A stretch of DNA of 64,000 nt from JAVJUS01 sp040220455 (GTDB lineage Bacteria > Pseudomonadota > Alphaproteobacteria > DSM-16000 > Inquilinaceae), in NCBI GenBank assembly GCA_040220455.1, contig JAVJUS010000094.1, positions 186,001-250,000 of the forward strand, given 5' to 3'. Both the position numbers and the translations under genes were made by a program. The notes under the pieces were generated by a model, which was given only the letters and a program-made list of their open reading frames with translations, did no database searches and was not told the origin of the DNA. Every line of letters starts with the position of its first letter. The stretch's first letter is position 1. Positions 44,627 to 55,029 of the stretch are shown here, one piece after another.

Positions 44627-45754
44627 ATGGATTTCCTGTCCGGGGCCGGTTCCTACCTGATCCCGTTCCTGATCGTTCTGACCGTCCTGGTCTTCGTGCA
44701 CGAGCTCGGGCACTACTGGGTCGCGCGGCGCAACGGCGTGCGCATCGACGTGTTCTCGATCGGCTTCGGGCCGGAGATCTTCGGCCGGACCGACAAGGCG
44801 GGCACGCGCTGGAAGTTCAGCGCCGTGCCGCTCGGCGGCTACGTCAAGATGTTCGGCGACGCCAACGCCGCCTCCGCGCCCGATACCGAGGGCGCGTCGC
44901 ACATGACGGCGGAGGAGCGGAGCCAGGCCTTCCCGCACAAGACCCTGGGCCAGCGCGCGGCTATCGTGGCGGCGGGCCCGATCGCCAATTTCGTCTTCGC
45001 GATCGTCGTGCTGGCCGGGCTGTTCATGAGCTTCGGACACCCGTTCCCGCCCCCGGTCGTGGGCGGCGTCCAGGCCGACAGCGCGGCCGCGGAGGCGGGC
45101 TTCCAGCAGGGCGACGAGATCGTCGCCGTCGACGGCCGCGACATCATCCGTTTCGCCGAGCTCTCGCTGGCCGTCCAGCGTTCGGACGGCGCTGCGATGA
45201 CCTTCACGGTGGAACGCGACGGCGCGACCCGGCAGATCGAGGTCGCGCCTCGGGCGACCACCTACGTCACGCCAGAGGGCGAGGAGATCACGCTCCACCG
45301 GGTCGGCATCGCGGCGGAGACGGGGCCCTTCGGCCCGATCTCCAGCGTCGGGCGCGCGGTCGACGAAACCGTGACGCTGACCATCGTCACCTTCCGCGCG
45401 CTCGGCGAGATGATCGTCGGCGAGCGCGGCACCGAGGAGCTGGGCGGCCCGATCCGTATCGCCCAATTGTCGGGCGACGTGGCCCAGATCGGAGTCGTCG
45501 CGCTGATCTGGTTCATGGCGATCCTCTCGATCAACCTGGGGCTGATCAACCTGTTCCCCGTTCCCATGCTCGACGGCGGCCACCTGCTGTTCTACGCCGT
45601 CGAGGCGCTGCGCGGCCGGCCGCTGAGCGAGCGCGCGCAAGAATACGGTTTCCGCCTCGGTCTCGCTTTGGTATTAACTCTCATGCTGTTCGTGACGTGG
45701 AACGACCTCGTGCATCTAGAGGTGTTCGCGTATCTCAAAGGCATGATTTCTTGA
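44627..45754 (+). CDS. rseP: Site-2 protease RseP (regulator of sigma-E protease)
   Basis: Intramembrane zinc metalloprotease that cleaves anti-sigma factors and remnant signal peptides. 375 residues. The first transmembrane helix holds HELGH (H25, E26, H29); a periplasmic PDZ domain is centred on GGVQADSAAAEAGFQQGDEI; the second catalytic helix has NLFPVPMLDGGHLLFYAVEA, with the metal-binding Asp in LDG. Only one PDZ domain is evident. It lies directly upstream of bamA, as usual. Confidence 0.96.
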   Translation: MDFLSGAGSYLIPFLIVLTVLVFVHELGHYWVARRNGVRIDVFSIGFGPEIFGRTDKAGTRWKFSAVPLGGYVKMFGDANAASAPDTEGASHMTAEERSQAFPHKTLGQRAAIVAAGPIANFVFAIVVLAGLFMSFGHPFPPPVVGGVQADSAAAEAGFQQGDEIVAVDGRDIIRFAELSLAVQRSDGAAMTFTVERDGATRQIEVAPRATTYVTPEGEEITLHRVGIAAETGPFGPISSVGRAVDETVTLTIVTFRALGEMIVGERGTEELGGPIRIAQLSGDVAQIGVVALIWFMAILSINLGLINLFPVPMLDGGHLLFYAVEALRGRPLSERAQEYGFRLGLALVLTLMLFVTWNDLVHLEVFAYLKGMIS

Positions 45755-45782
45755 AGCGGGCCGGCGGTGACTGGGGGAAGTC

Positions 45783-48107
45783 TTGCGGAGTCTTTGCGGG
45801 CGGTACGGTGATCGCAGGATCCTGGCGCGAATCGCGCTTGTCCTCGCGGCGTTCGCCGTCACGGCGGGACCGGGCAGGGGGGCCGACGCCCAGACCCTGA
45901 CACGGGCTGAAGGGCGGATCGCGGACATCGCCGTCGAGGGTGTCCAGCGGATCGAGCCCGCGACGGTGCGCTCCTACCTGACGGTTCGCGCGGGCGATCC
46001 CTTCGACCCGCAGGCGCTCGACGATTCGCTCAAGAGCCTGTTCCGCACCGGCCTGTTCCAGGACGTGGTGCTGCGGCGCGACGGCGACACCCTGGTCGTC
46101 GACGTGGTCGAGAACCCGATCATCAACCGGATCGCCTTCGAGGGAAACCGGCGGATCGACGACGAGCAGCTGAGCGACGAGGTGCAGCTCCGCCCCCGCG
46201 TGGTCTATACCCGCACCCGCGTGCAGAACGACGTCCAGCGCCTGCTCGAGGTCTATCGCCGCTCGGGCCGGTTCGCCGCGACGATCGAGCCCAAGATCAT
46301 CGAGCTGGACCAGAACCGCGTCGACCTGGTCTTCGAGATCGACGAGGGTCCGCTGACCGAGGTCCAGCGCATCTCCTTCGTCGGCAACCGGGCCTTCAGC
46401 GACGGCACGCTGCGCGGCCAGATCCGCACGACGGAGTCGCGGTTCTGGCGGATTTTCTCGACCGAGGACACCTACGACCCGGACCGGCTGGAGTTCGACC
46501 GCGAGCTCCTGCGGCGGTTCTACTTCGCGGAGGGCTACGCCGATTTCCGGGTCGTATCCGCCGTCGCCGAACTGACGCCGGATCGCGACGCCTTCTTCAT
46601 CACGTTCACGATCGACGAGGGCGAGCGCTACCGCTTCGGGGAGATCGACCTCCGGACATCGCTGCCGGACCTGGATCCGGCGGTCCTCGAATCCGCGATC
46701 GCGAGCGAGGAAGGCGACTGGTATTCCAGCGAGGATGTGGAGGAAACGGTCGACAACCTGACCGAGGCGGTCGGCAACCTCCAATACGCCTTCGTCGAGG
46801 TGCGCCCGCGGGTGACGCGCAACCGCACCGACCGGCTGATCAACGTGACCTACGAGATCGACGAGGGCCCGCGCGTCTTCGTCGAGCGCATCGACATCAC
46901 CGGCAATCTGCGCACCGAGGACCGGGTGATCCGGCGCGAGTTCGAGCTGGTCGAGGGCGACCCGTTCAGCACGGCGCGGCTGCGCCAATCCGAGCGCAAC
47001 GTCCGCGACCTGGGCTTCTTCAGCCGCGTCGACGTGGAGACGTTGCCCGGCTCGACGCCCGACCAGACGGTGATCCGCGCCGATGTCGAGGAGCAGTCGA
47101 CGGGCGAGCTGTCCTTCGGCGCAGGCTTCTCGACATCGGAGGGGCCGCTTGGCGACATCTCCCTGCGCGAGCGCAACCTGCTCGGCCGCGGCCAGGATCT
47201 CAGCCTGTCGACCACGATCAGCGGCCGGACCCAGGAAATCGACCTGAGCTTCACCGAGCCGTACTTCCTGGGCCGGGACCTGAGCGCCGGCTTCGACGCC
47301 TTTCGCATCACTCGGGACAACCAGGACGAGAGTTCCTTCGACGAGTTCACGCTCGGCTTCGGGCTGCGGCTCGGCTATCCGCTCGGCAAGCATCTGCGTC
47401 AGACGCTCGGCTATCGCCTGTCGCAGCGCCGGGTCGAGGATATCGACGAGGACGCGTCGCGCTTCATCCAGGAGCAGGAGGGCGAAACGCTGACATCGCT
47501 GGTCAGCCAGCAGCTCACCTACAATCGCCTCGACAGCCGGATCGAGCCGACCGAGGGCTTCATCCTGCGCCTCGGCAACGAGGTCGCGGGCCTCGGCGGC
47601 GATGTCCATTACGCCAGCGTCACGGCGGGGGGCAGCATCTACTTCACCGTGCTCGAGGATGTTGTGCTGAGCTTCAGTGCCGATGGCGGCTACATTGTCG
47701 GCCTGGGTGAAGACGTGCGGATCAACGACCGGTTCTTCGTCGGTGGCAGCAATCTGCGCGGCTTCGAACGCGCCGGCATCGGGCCTCGCGACGAGAACGG
47801 CGACTCGCTGGGCGGCAACCGCTATGCCGTCGGCTCGGTCGAGGTCTCCTTCCCGCTCGGTCTGCCGGAGGAGCTCGGCCTCAAGGGCCGCGCCTTCTCG
47901 GACGTCGGCACGCTCGGCTCGGTCGACATCACCCCCGGTCCCGGGGAGGAGATCAACGACACCGATAGCCTGCGCGCGTCGGTCGGCGTCGGCCTGTCCT
48001 GGGCGTCGCCCTTCGGGCCGGTGCGCATGGACTTGGCATATCCGGTCCTCGAGGAGGACTTCGACAAGACGGAAGCCTTCCGCTTCTCCTTCGGCACCCG
48101 TTTCTGA
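45783..48107 (+). CDS. bamA: Outer-membrane protein assembly factor BamA
   Basis: Central pore of the BAM complex that inserts beta-barrel proteins. 774 residues. Signal peptide with likely cleavage ADA|QT at residue 36; five POTRA repeats follow (first starting IADIAVEGVQRIEPATVRSY), then a C-terminal 16-stranded barrel with the RGF-type motif in FVGGSNLRGFERAGIG and a terminal aromatic strand ending FSFGTRF. The start is a TTG at 45783 preceded by GGGGGAAG; no ATG is available that retains a full signal peptide. Confidence 0.95.
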   Translation: MRSLCGRYGDRRILARIALVLAAFAVTAGPGRGADAQTLTRAEGRIADIAVEGVQRIEPATVRSYLTVRAGDPFDPQALDDSLKSLFRTGLFQDVVLRRDGDTLVVDVVENPIINRIAFEGNRRIDDEQLSDEVQLRPRVVYTRTRVQNDVQRLLEVYRRSGRFAATIEPKIIELDQNRVDLVFEIDEGPLTEVQRISFVGNRAFSDGTLRGQIRTTESRFWRIFSTEDTYDPDRLEFDRELLRRFYFAEGYADFRVVSAVAELTPDRDAFFITFTIDEGERYRFGEIDLRTSLPDLDPAVLESAIASEEGDWYSSEDVEETVDNLTEAVGNLQYAFVEVRPRVTRNRTDRLINVTYEIDEGPRVFVERIDITGNLRTEDRVIRREFELVEGDPFSTARLRQSERNVRDLGFFSRVDVETLPGSTPDQTVIRADVEEQSTGELSFGAGFSTSEGPLGDISLRERNLLGRGQDLSLSTTISGRTQEIDLSFTEPYFLGRDLSAGFDAFRITRDNQDESSFDEFTLGFGLRLGYPLGKHLRQTLGYRLSQRRVEDIDEDASRFIQEQEGETLTSLVSQQLTYNRLDSRIEPTEGFILRLGNEVAGLGGDVHYASVTAGGSIYFTVLEDVVLSFSADGGYIVGLGEDVRINDRFFVGGSNLRGFERAGIGPRDENGDSLGGNRYAVGSVEVSFPLGLPEELGLKGRAFSDVGTLGSVDITPGPGEEINDTDSLRASVGVGLSWASPFGPVRMDLAYPVLEEDFDKTEAFRFSFGTRF

Positions 48108-48130
48108 CGTCCCGACCGGCAGGTCGCCCC

Positions 48131-48898
48131 ATGCCTCTCCGCGACCGTCCCGCCCGACTCCGGCCGACCGGTGCGCGCCCGGCCGCCTTCACCGCCGGGC
48201 TGTCGGTCCTGCTGCTGGCGCTCGCGGCCGCCTCGGCGCCGGCGCGCGCGCAATCCGGCGACGGCTCCGGAGACGGCGACGCCGCGGGGCAGGGTGTGCC
48301 GGACCGGTCGCTGGGGCCGAGGATCGAGGGCGCCGGCGACGCGGCGGCGCCGACGGCGGACGAGATCCTCGTCGTCGACTTCCAGGGCGTCTTGCGGGAT
48401 TCCGCCGCGGCGCGGGAAATCCAATCCCAGGTCTCGGGCCTGCGCTCGGCCTATCAGGAAGAGTTCGGCGCGATCGAGGAGGAGCTGCGCCGGATGGAGA
48501 CGGAGCTGCTCGAGCAGCGCGACGCGCTCGACGCCGAGGCGTTCGAGGCCCGCAGGCGCGAGTTCGAGCAGCGCATCAGCGAGGCCCAGCGCGCCGCCCA
48601 GGCGCGCCGGTCGACGCTGGACCGGGGGCTCGACGAGGCGATGGGGGAGGTCCGCTCGACGCTCCTCGACATCGTCGCGGACATCGCGCGGGATCGCCGG
48701 GCGCGGCTTGTCATTACCAAGGCACAGGTCGTTCTCGCCGACCGGGCGCTCGACATTTCCGCCGAGGCGCGATCACGCCTGGATCGGGCCCTGCCGACCG
48801 TGGATGTCGACCTGCCGGATCCCGAGGCCGCGGGAGAAGGGGCCGGCGGAGCCGGCTTCGGCACGCCCGACTCCGGCGGGACCGACGCGCCCCGATGA
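48131..48898 (+). CDS. skp: OmpH/Skp family periplasmic chaperone
   Basis: 255 residues. Signal peptide with probable cleavage ARA|QS at residue 40, a Gly/Asp-rich linker, and then the Skp core: ILVVDFQGVLRDSAAAREIQ, a long Glu/Arg-rich coiled coil (about 95-190), and LVITKAQVVLADRALDISAE. Shields unfolded outer-membrane proteins on their way to BamA, its upstream neighbour. Longer than E. coli Skp because of the linker and a Gly-rich tail (DPEAAGEGAGGAGFGTPD). Confidence 0.9.
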   Translation: MPLRDRPARLRPTGARPAAFTAGLSVLLLALAAASAPARAQSGDGSGDGDAAGQGVPDRSLGPRIEGAGDAAAPTADEILVVDFQGVLRDSAAAREIQSQVSGLRSAYQEEFGAIEEELRRMETELLEQRDALDAEAFEARRREFEQRISEAQRAAQARRSTLDRGLDEAMGEVRSTLLDIVADIARDRRARLVITKAQVVLADRALDISAEARSRLDRALPTVDVDLPDPEAAGEGAGGAGFGTPDSGGTDAPR

Positions 48899-48954
48899 CT
48901 CCGGCCCGGACGGACGAAATCCGGGACCGCCGCCTTCTTCCAGGAGCCGCTGTC

Positions 48955-49977
48955 ATGGCCGATCCCCGCTTCTTCTCCAACGCCGGGCCGTTCACCCTGG
49001 GCCGCCTTGCCGAGATCGGCGAGGCGGAACTCGCCGAGGGCGCCGATCCCGAGCGCCGCATCTCCGACGTGGCGCCACTGGAGACGGCCGGGCCCCAGGA
49101 ACTCAGCTTTCTGGAAAATCGCAAATACGCGGCGGCCTTCGAGGTGAGCGCCGCCGGCGCGTGTGTCGTGGCACCGGCTTTCGTGAAGCGGGCGCCGGAG
49201 GGCATGGCGCTGCTCGTCTCGCCCAAGCCCTACCGCAGCTATGCACTGATGGCGCAGGCCTTCTACCCGGCGCCCTCGGCGACGGCGGGTGTGCACCCGT
49301 CCGCCGTGGTCGACCCGAGCGCGACGGTCGCGCCCTCGGCCGAAATCGGGCCCTACGCGGTCATCGGCCCGCGCGCGGAGATCGGCGAGCGCTGCCGCAT
49401 CGGCGCGCACGCGATCATCGGCCACGGGGTCGTCCTGGGCGCGGACACCGCGGTGCTCGAAGGGGCGAGCGTGGCCTATGCTCTTGTCGGGGAGCGAGTG
49501 GTCATCTATCCCGGAGCGCGGGTCGGCCAGGACGGATTCGGCTTCGCCATGGATCCGGCCGGGCATGTACGCGTACCCCAGGTCGGCCGGGTGCTGGTGG
49601 GCGACGACGTGGAGATCGGGGCCAATGTCACGATCGATCGCGGCGCCGGCCCGGACACCGTGATCGGCCGGGGCAGCATGATTGATAATCTGGTGCAGAT
49701 CGGGCACAACGTGCAGATCGGCGAGGGTTCCGTGATCGTCGCCCAGGCGGGCATCGCGGGCAGCAGCAAGCTCGGCCGGTTCGTCGCCCTCGGGGCCCAG
49801 TCCGGCGTGGCCGGTCACCTGGAGCTCGGCGACGGGGCCCGCCTGGCGGCCGCCAGCGGCCTGATGGACGATATCGAGCCCGGTCAGGAGTACTGCGGTC
49901 TGCCGGCCATTCCGTGCCGCCAGTTCTGGCGTCTCCAGGTCAGGCTGGCGCGCATGATGGACAAGAAGGACGGTTAG
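48955..49977 (+). CDS. lpxD: UDP-3-O-acyl-glucosamine N-acyltransferase
   Basis: Third step of lipid A synthesis. 340 residues: an N-terminal uridine-binding region (FTLGRLAEIGEAELAEGADP), then a left-handed beta-helix of hexapeptide repeats (from about residue 108: VHPSAVVDPSATVAPSAEIG), the catalytic His in IDNLVQIGHNVQIGEGS, and a C-terminal helix. The ATG at 48955 has AGGAG (48942-48946) ahead of it. An ATG at 48895 overlapping the skp stop is the alternative and would add 20 residues. Confidence 0.95.
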   Translation: MADPRFFSNAGPFTLGRLAEIGEAELAEGADPERRISDVAPLETAGPQELSFLENRKYAAAFEVSAAGACVVAPAFVKRAPEGMALLVSPKPYRSYALMAQAFYPAPSATAGVHPSAVVDPSATVAPSAEIGPYAVIGPRAEIGERCRIGAHAIIGHGVVLGADTAVLEGASVAYALVGERVVIYPGARVGQDGFGFAMDPAGHVRVPQVGRVLVGDDVEIGANVTIDRGAGPDTVIGRGSMIDNLVQIGHNVQIGEGSVIVAQAGIAGSSKLGRFVALGAQSGVAGHLELGDGARLAAASGLMDDIEPGQEYCGLPAIPCRQFWRLQVRLARMMDKKDG

Positions 49978-49980
49978 CCG

Positions 49981-50451
49981 ATGGACTCTCCGGTGGTCGA
50001 CAGCCAGACCTACGACGTGGTCGACGTCCAGCGGGTGATGGAGATGATCCCGCACCGGTTCCCCATGCTGATGGTGGACCGCGTACGGGATATCGTCCCG
50101 GACACCAGCGCCACCGGCATCAAGAATGTCACGATCAACGAGCAGATCTTCCAGGGTCATTTCCCGTCGCGCGCGGTCATGCCAGGCGTGCTGATGATCG
50201 AGGCGATGGCCCAGACGGCGGCGGTGCTGGTCGTCGCGACGCTCGGCGACGAGGCGGCGCGCAAGCTCGTCTACTTCATGTCGATCGAGAACGCCCGGTT
50301 CCGCCGGCCGGTGACGCCGGGCGACACGGTCCATCTGCACGTCACCAAGATCCATCATCGTCGCAATGTCTGGAAGTTCGGCGGCGAGGCCAAGGTCGAG
50401 GGCCAGGTCTGCGCCGAAGCCACCTTCGCCGCGATGATCATGGACGGATGA
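49981..50451 (+). CDS. fabZ: 3-hydroxyacyl-ACP dehydratase FabZ
   Basis: Hot-dog-fold dehydratase of fatty-acid elongation, 156 residues. Catalytic His in MEMIPHRFPMLMVDRVRDI and Glu in MPGVLMIEAMAQTAAVLV. It competes with LpxA for 3-hydroxyacyl-ACP, which explains its position inside the lpx cluster. Three bases after lpxD; its stop overlaps the lpxA start. Confidence 0.97.
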   Translation: MDSPVVDSQTYDVVDVQRVMEMIPHRFPMLMVDRVRDIVPDTSATGIKNVTINEQIFQGHFPSRAVMPGVLMIEAMAQTAAVLVVATLGDEAARKLVYFMSIENARFRRPVTPGDTVHLHVTKIHHRRNVWKFGGEAKVEGQVCAEATFAAMIMDG

Positions 50452-51296
50452 TGACCGCCCCGACCGCTGAAACCGCGCCGCCGATCCATCCTTCCGCCGT
50501 CGTCGATCCGGCAGCGAAGCTGGGCGCCGATGTCCGTATCGGCCCGTTCTGCGTCGTCGGCCCGGAGGTCGAGCTGGGCGACGGAGTCGAGCTCAAATCC
50601 CATGTCGTCGTCGCCGGGCGTACGCGCATCGGCGCGAACGTACGGGTGTACCCGTTCGCCAGCCTCGGCCATGCGCCGCAAGACCTGAAATTCGGCGGCG
50701 AGCCGTCGGAGCTCATCATCGGCGCCGGGACCGTCATCCGCGAACACGCGACCATGAACCCCGGTACGAGCGGCGGCGGCATGCTGACCGAGGTCGGCCC
50801 TGACTGCCTGATCATGGTCGGTGCCCATGTCGCCCATGATTGCAGGCTCGGCCGCAACGTGATCCTGGCCAACAACGCCACGCTGGCCGGCCACGTCACG
50901 GTCGGGGACCACGCCATCCTCGGCGGGCTGAGCGGCGTGCACCAGTTCGTGCGTATCGGCGAGCACGCTTTCGTCGGCGGCATGACCGGGGTCGATCAGG
51001 ATGTCATCCCCTATGGCATGGTCATGGGCGAGCGCGGCTATCTGAGCGGCCTGAACCTGGTCGGCCTAAAGCGGCGTGGCTTCGACCGGGAGGCCATTCA
51101 CGCCCTGCGCGCCGCCTATCGCGTGCTCTTCGCCGGCGACGGCGAGATGGCCCGGCGGCTCGACAAGGTGGCCGAGGCCTATGGCGCCGCGGTGCCGGTG
51201 CGCCACGTGCTCGACTTCATCGGCGAGAACAGCGACCGCAAGGTTCTCAAGCCGCGCACGACGGCGGAGACCGGCGGCCCGACCGGTGACGGCTGA
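50448..51296 (+). CDS. lpxA: Acyl-ACP-UDP-N-acetylglucosamine O-acyltransferase
   Basis: First step of lipid A synthesis; homotrimeric left-handed beta-helix. 282 residues from the ATG overlapping the fabZ stop (50448; the adjacent ATG at 50451 is equally possible). Hexapeptide repeats start IHPSAVVDPAAKLGADVRIG. The catalytic His lies in VGAHVAHDCRLGRN, and GLNLVGLKRRGFDREAIHAL begins the C-terminal helical domain. Ends about 10 bases into lpxI. Confidence 0.96.
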   Translation: MMTAPTAETAPPIHPSAVVDPAAKLGADVRIGPFCVVGPEVELGDGVELKSHVVVAGRTRIGANVRVYPFASLGHAPQDLKFGGEPSELIIGAGTVIREHATMNPGTSGGGMLTEVGPDCLIMVGAHVAHDCRLGRNVILANNATLAGHVTVGDHAILGGLSGVHQFVRIGEHAFVGGMTGVDQDVIPYGMVMGERGYLSGLNLVGLKRRGFDREAIHALRAAYRVLFAGDGEMARRLDKVAEAYGAAVPVRHVLDFIGENSDRKVLKPRTTAETGGPTGDG

Positions 51297-52191
51297 GGAG
51301 GCCGGGTCGCGCCTGGCGATCGTCGCCGGAGGAGGGCCGCTGCCGCGCCGGGTGATCGCCTCCTGTCGACAGCGCGGGCGATCCCTGGTTGTCGTCGGCT
51401 TCGAGGGCCAGACCGATGCGGAGACCGTTCCCGCCGAGCCCCCGCACCTGTGGTCCCGGCTGGGCGCCGCCGGTGCGCTGGTCGATCATCTGGCCGACCT
51501 TTCGGTGCAGGAGATCTGCCTGGTCGGCACGATCCGCCGACCGAGCCTGGCCGAGCTCCGCCCCGACTGGAAGACGGCCAAGCTGCTCGGCCGGATCGGC
51601 CTCGCCGCGAGCGGGGACGATGCGGTGTTGCAGGCGATCGGCCGGGTCCTGGCGGAGCGGGGGTTCCGCCTCGTCGCGCCGCAGGACCTGCTCGACGACC
51701 TCCTGGCACCCGATGCGGGCGCGCTGGGCAGGATCGAGCCCGACGCGGACGCGCGCGCGGACATCGATCGGGCGCTCGCGGTCGCACGCGCCATGGGCGC
51801 CCTGGATGTCGGTCAGGGCGCTGTGGTGCAGCAGGGCATTGTCCTGGCCGTCGAAGCGGCGGAGGGAACCGACGCGATGCTCGCCCGGTGCGCCGGCCTC
51901 GCCCGGCCGGGGCCCGGCGGCGTGCTGGTCAAGGCGCGCAAGCCCCAGCAGGACGACCGCCTGGACCTGCCGACGATCGGGACGACGACGGTCGAGGGAG
52001 CGGCCGCGGCAGGGCTGCGCGGCATAGCGGTGGAGGCCGGCGGCGCGCTGATCGCCGACGCCGACGCCGTGCGCGCGGCGGCTGACCGGCACGGCTTGTT
52101 CGTCGTCGTCCTGCCGGCCGGCGAGCGGGCGTCGGCGGCGGCAAGCGCCGAACCCGGAAATCCCGGCTCGTTTGCCGATACGGCGCCGTGA
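51286..52191 (+). CDS. lpxI: UDP-2,3-diacylglucosamine pyrophosphatase LpxI
   Basis: Hydrolyses UDP-2,3-diacylglucosamine to lipid X in lipid A synthesis; LpxI replaces LpxH in alphaproteobacteria. 301 residues from a GTG at 51286 overlapping lpxA by 11 bases. N-terminal nucleotide-binding region RLAIVAGGGPLPRRVIASCR; central GTIRRPSLAELRPD; C-terminal domain (DUF1009) with GVLVKARKPQQDDRLDLPTI and VEGAAAAGLRGIAVEAGGAL. It ends with a four-base GTGA overlap with lpxB. Confidence 0.92.
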   Translation: MTAEEAGSRLAIVAGGGPLPRRVIASCRQRGRSLVVVGFEGQTDAETVPAEPPHLWSRLGAAGALVDHLADLSVQEICLVGTIRRPSLAELRPDWKTAKLLGRIGLAASGDDAVLQAIGRVLAERGFRLVAPQDLLDDLLAPDAGALGRIEPDADARADIDRALAVARAMGALDVGQGAVVQQGIVLAVEAAEGTDAMLARCAGLARPGPGGVLVKARKPQQDDRLDLPTIGTTTVEGAAAAGLRGIAVEAGGALIADADAVRAAADRHGLFVVVLPAGERASAAASAEPGNPGSFADTAP

Positions 52192-53363
52192 GCCTGCACG
52201 TCTTCCTGATTGCCGGCGAGCCCTCGGGCGACGTGCTGGGCGCCCGGCTGATGGCCGCGCTCCGGTCGATGACCGGCGGCGGGCAGGGCGTGCGCTTCTC
52301 CGGCGTCGGCGGCCCGCTGATGGCGGCGGAGGGGCTGGAAAGCCTCTTTCCAATGGACGAGCTGACCCTGTTCGGGCTGGCCGAGATCCTGCCGAAGATC
52401 CCGGCTCTCAAGCGCCGGATCGACCAGACCGTCGCGGCCGCGCGGGACGCGGCGCCGGACGTCCTGGTCACGATCGACTCGCCGGGCTTCAGCTACCGTG
52501 TCGGCCGGCGGCTGGGCGACCGCCGGTTTCCGCTCATCCACTATGTCGCGCCGTCGGTCTGGGCCTGGAAGCCGGGCCGCGCGCGCAAGGTGGCGGCCTT
52601 CCTCGATCACCTGATGGCGCTTCTGCCCTTCGAGCCGCCCTATTTCGAGCGTGAGGGCCTGCCGACGACCTTCGTCGGCCATCCGATCGTGGAGAGCGGC
52701 GCCGGGTCCGGCGACGGTGCGCGTTTCCGCGCTGCTCACGGCCTGCCGGGCGACGCGCCGGTCCTCTGCGTGCTGCCCGGCAGCCGCGGCTCGGAGTTGC
52801 GGCGCCTGGGCGGTCCCTTCGGCGAGACCGTCGGCCGGCTGGGCGAGCGCCATCCTGACCTTCGGGTCGTGGTGCCGACGCTCGCCGGCATCGAGGGGGC
52901 GGTCCGGGACCTGGTCGCCGGCTGGCCGCGGCCCGCGCTGGTCGTCACCGGCGACGCCGCCAAGTACGACGCCTTCGCCGCGGCCGACGCCGCGCTCGCC
53001 GCCTCGGGCACGGTCGCGCTGGAACTCGCGCTCGCCGGCACGCCCTCGGTCATCGGCTACCGGGTCGCCCCGGCGACCGCGATCCTCGCGCGGCTGCTCC
53101 TGCGCACCCGCTATGTCAACCTGGTGAACATCCTGGAGGACGCGCCGGTGGTCCCGGAGCTGCTGCAGGAGCGGTGCGAGCCCGGGCGGCTGTCGGTCGA
53201 GCTCGCGCGGCTGCTGGAAGATCCCGGGGCCCGCGCGGCGCAGCGCGCGGTCATCGACCGGGTGGCGAGCCGGCTGGGCCGCGACGGACCGCCGCCGAGC
53301 CGGCGGGCGGCCGAGGTCGTGGTGCGGGTCGCGGGCGAGGGGCGGCGGCGTCTCGGCGCCTGA
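52188..53363 (+). CDS. lpxB: Lipid-A-disaccharide synthase
   Basis: GT19 glycosyltransferase joining lipid X and UDP-diacylglucosamine. 391 residues. It starts at a GTG overlapping the lpxI stop. N-terminal LHVFLIAGEPSGDVLGARLM, IDSPGFSYRVGRRLGDRRFP, HYVAPSVWAWKPGRARKVAA, and VLPGSRGSELRRLGGPFGET (donor-binding region). Peripheral inner-membrane enzyme. It converges with the small minus-strand gene at 53384, leaving 20 bases. Confidence 0.96.
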   Translation: MSLHVFLIAGEPSGDVLGARLMAALRSMTGGGQGVRFSGVGGPLMAAEGLESLFPMDELTLFGLAEILPKIPALKRRIDQTVAAARDAAPDVLVTIDSPGFSYRVGRRLGDRRFPLIHYVAPSVWAWKPGRARKVAAFLDHLMALLPFEPPYFEREGLPTTFVGHPIVESGAGSGDGARFRAAHGLPGDAPVLCVLPGSRGSELRRLGGPFGETVGRLGERHPDLRVVVPTLAGIEGAVRDLVAGWPRPALVVTGDAAKYDAFAAADAALAASGTVALELALAGTPSVIGYRVAPATAILARLLLRTRYVNLVNILEDAPVVPELLQERCEPGRLSVELARLLEDPGARAAQRAVIDRVASRLGRDGPPPSRRAAEVVVRVAGEGRRRLGA

Positions 53364-53383
53364 GACGATCCCGTGGCGAGGGC

Positions 53384-53585
53384 TCAGCCGCCGATCGAAA
53401 GCCAGACGAGGCCCCCGATCAGCGCGGCGACGATCGCCATGCCGATCAGGGGACGCAGTCTCGCCAGCAGCGGCGCGCGATTGTCGTTGGCCGCCCGGGG
53501 CACCGGGCGGCTGCGCGCCGTGAAACGGGCCGCCGGGTCGGCGACCCTGTCGCCCCGGATAGGCCGGGGCCTGGTGGGTTGGCGA

Positions 53586-53593
<8 letters not shown>
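53384..53593 (-). CDS. Small single-span membrane protein downstream of gltA
   Basis: 69 residues from a GTG at 53593 that overlaps the gltA stop (TAG at 53588-53586), which suggests translational coupling. A basic N-terminal part (PTRPRPIRGDR, FTARSRPVPR), the AANDNRAPLL motif seen in many small alphaproteobacterial proteins, and one hydrophobic helix at about 49-67 (LIGMAIVAALIGGLVWLSIG). Function unknown. I am moderately confident it is real because of the coupling and the clean basic/TM layout; it has no ATG. Confidence 0.55.
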
Positions 53594-54920
<1,327 letters not shown>

Positions 54921-55029
54921 GCAGCGTCGTTCCTCGGTCTGCGGATATCGGCTCCGGAACGCCCGCGCGACGGCTCTCCGGCGAGAGTCCGTACCGGGCA
55001 AGGGAGAATAGAACCAGTGCGCCCCGAGA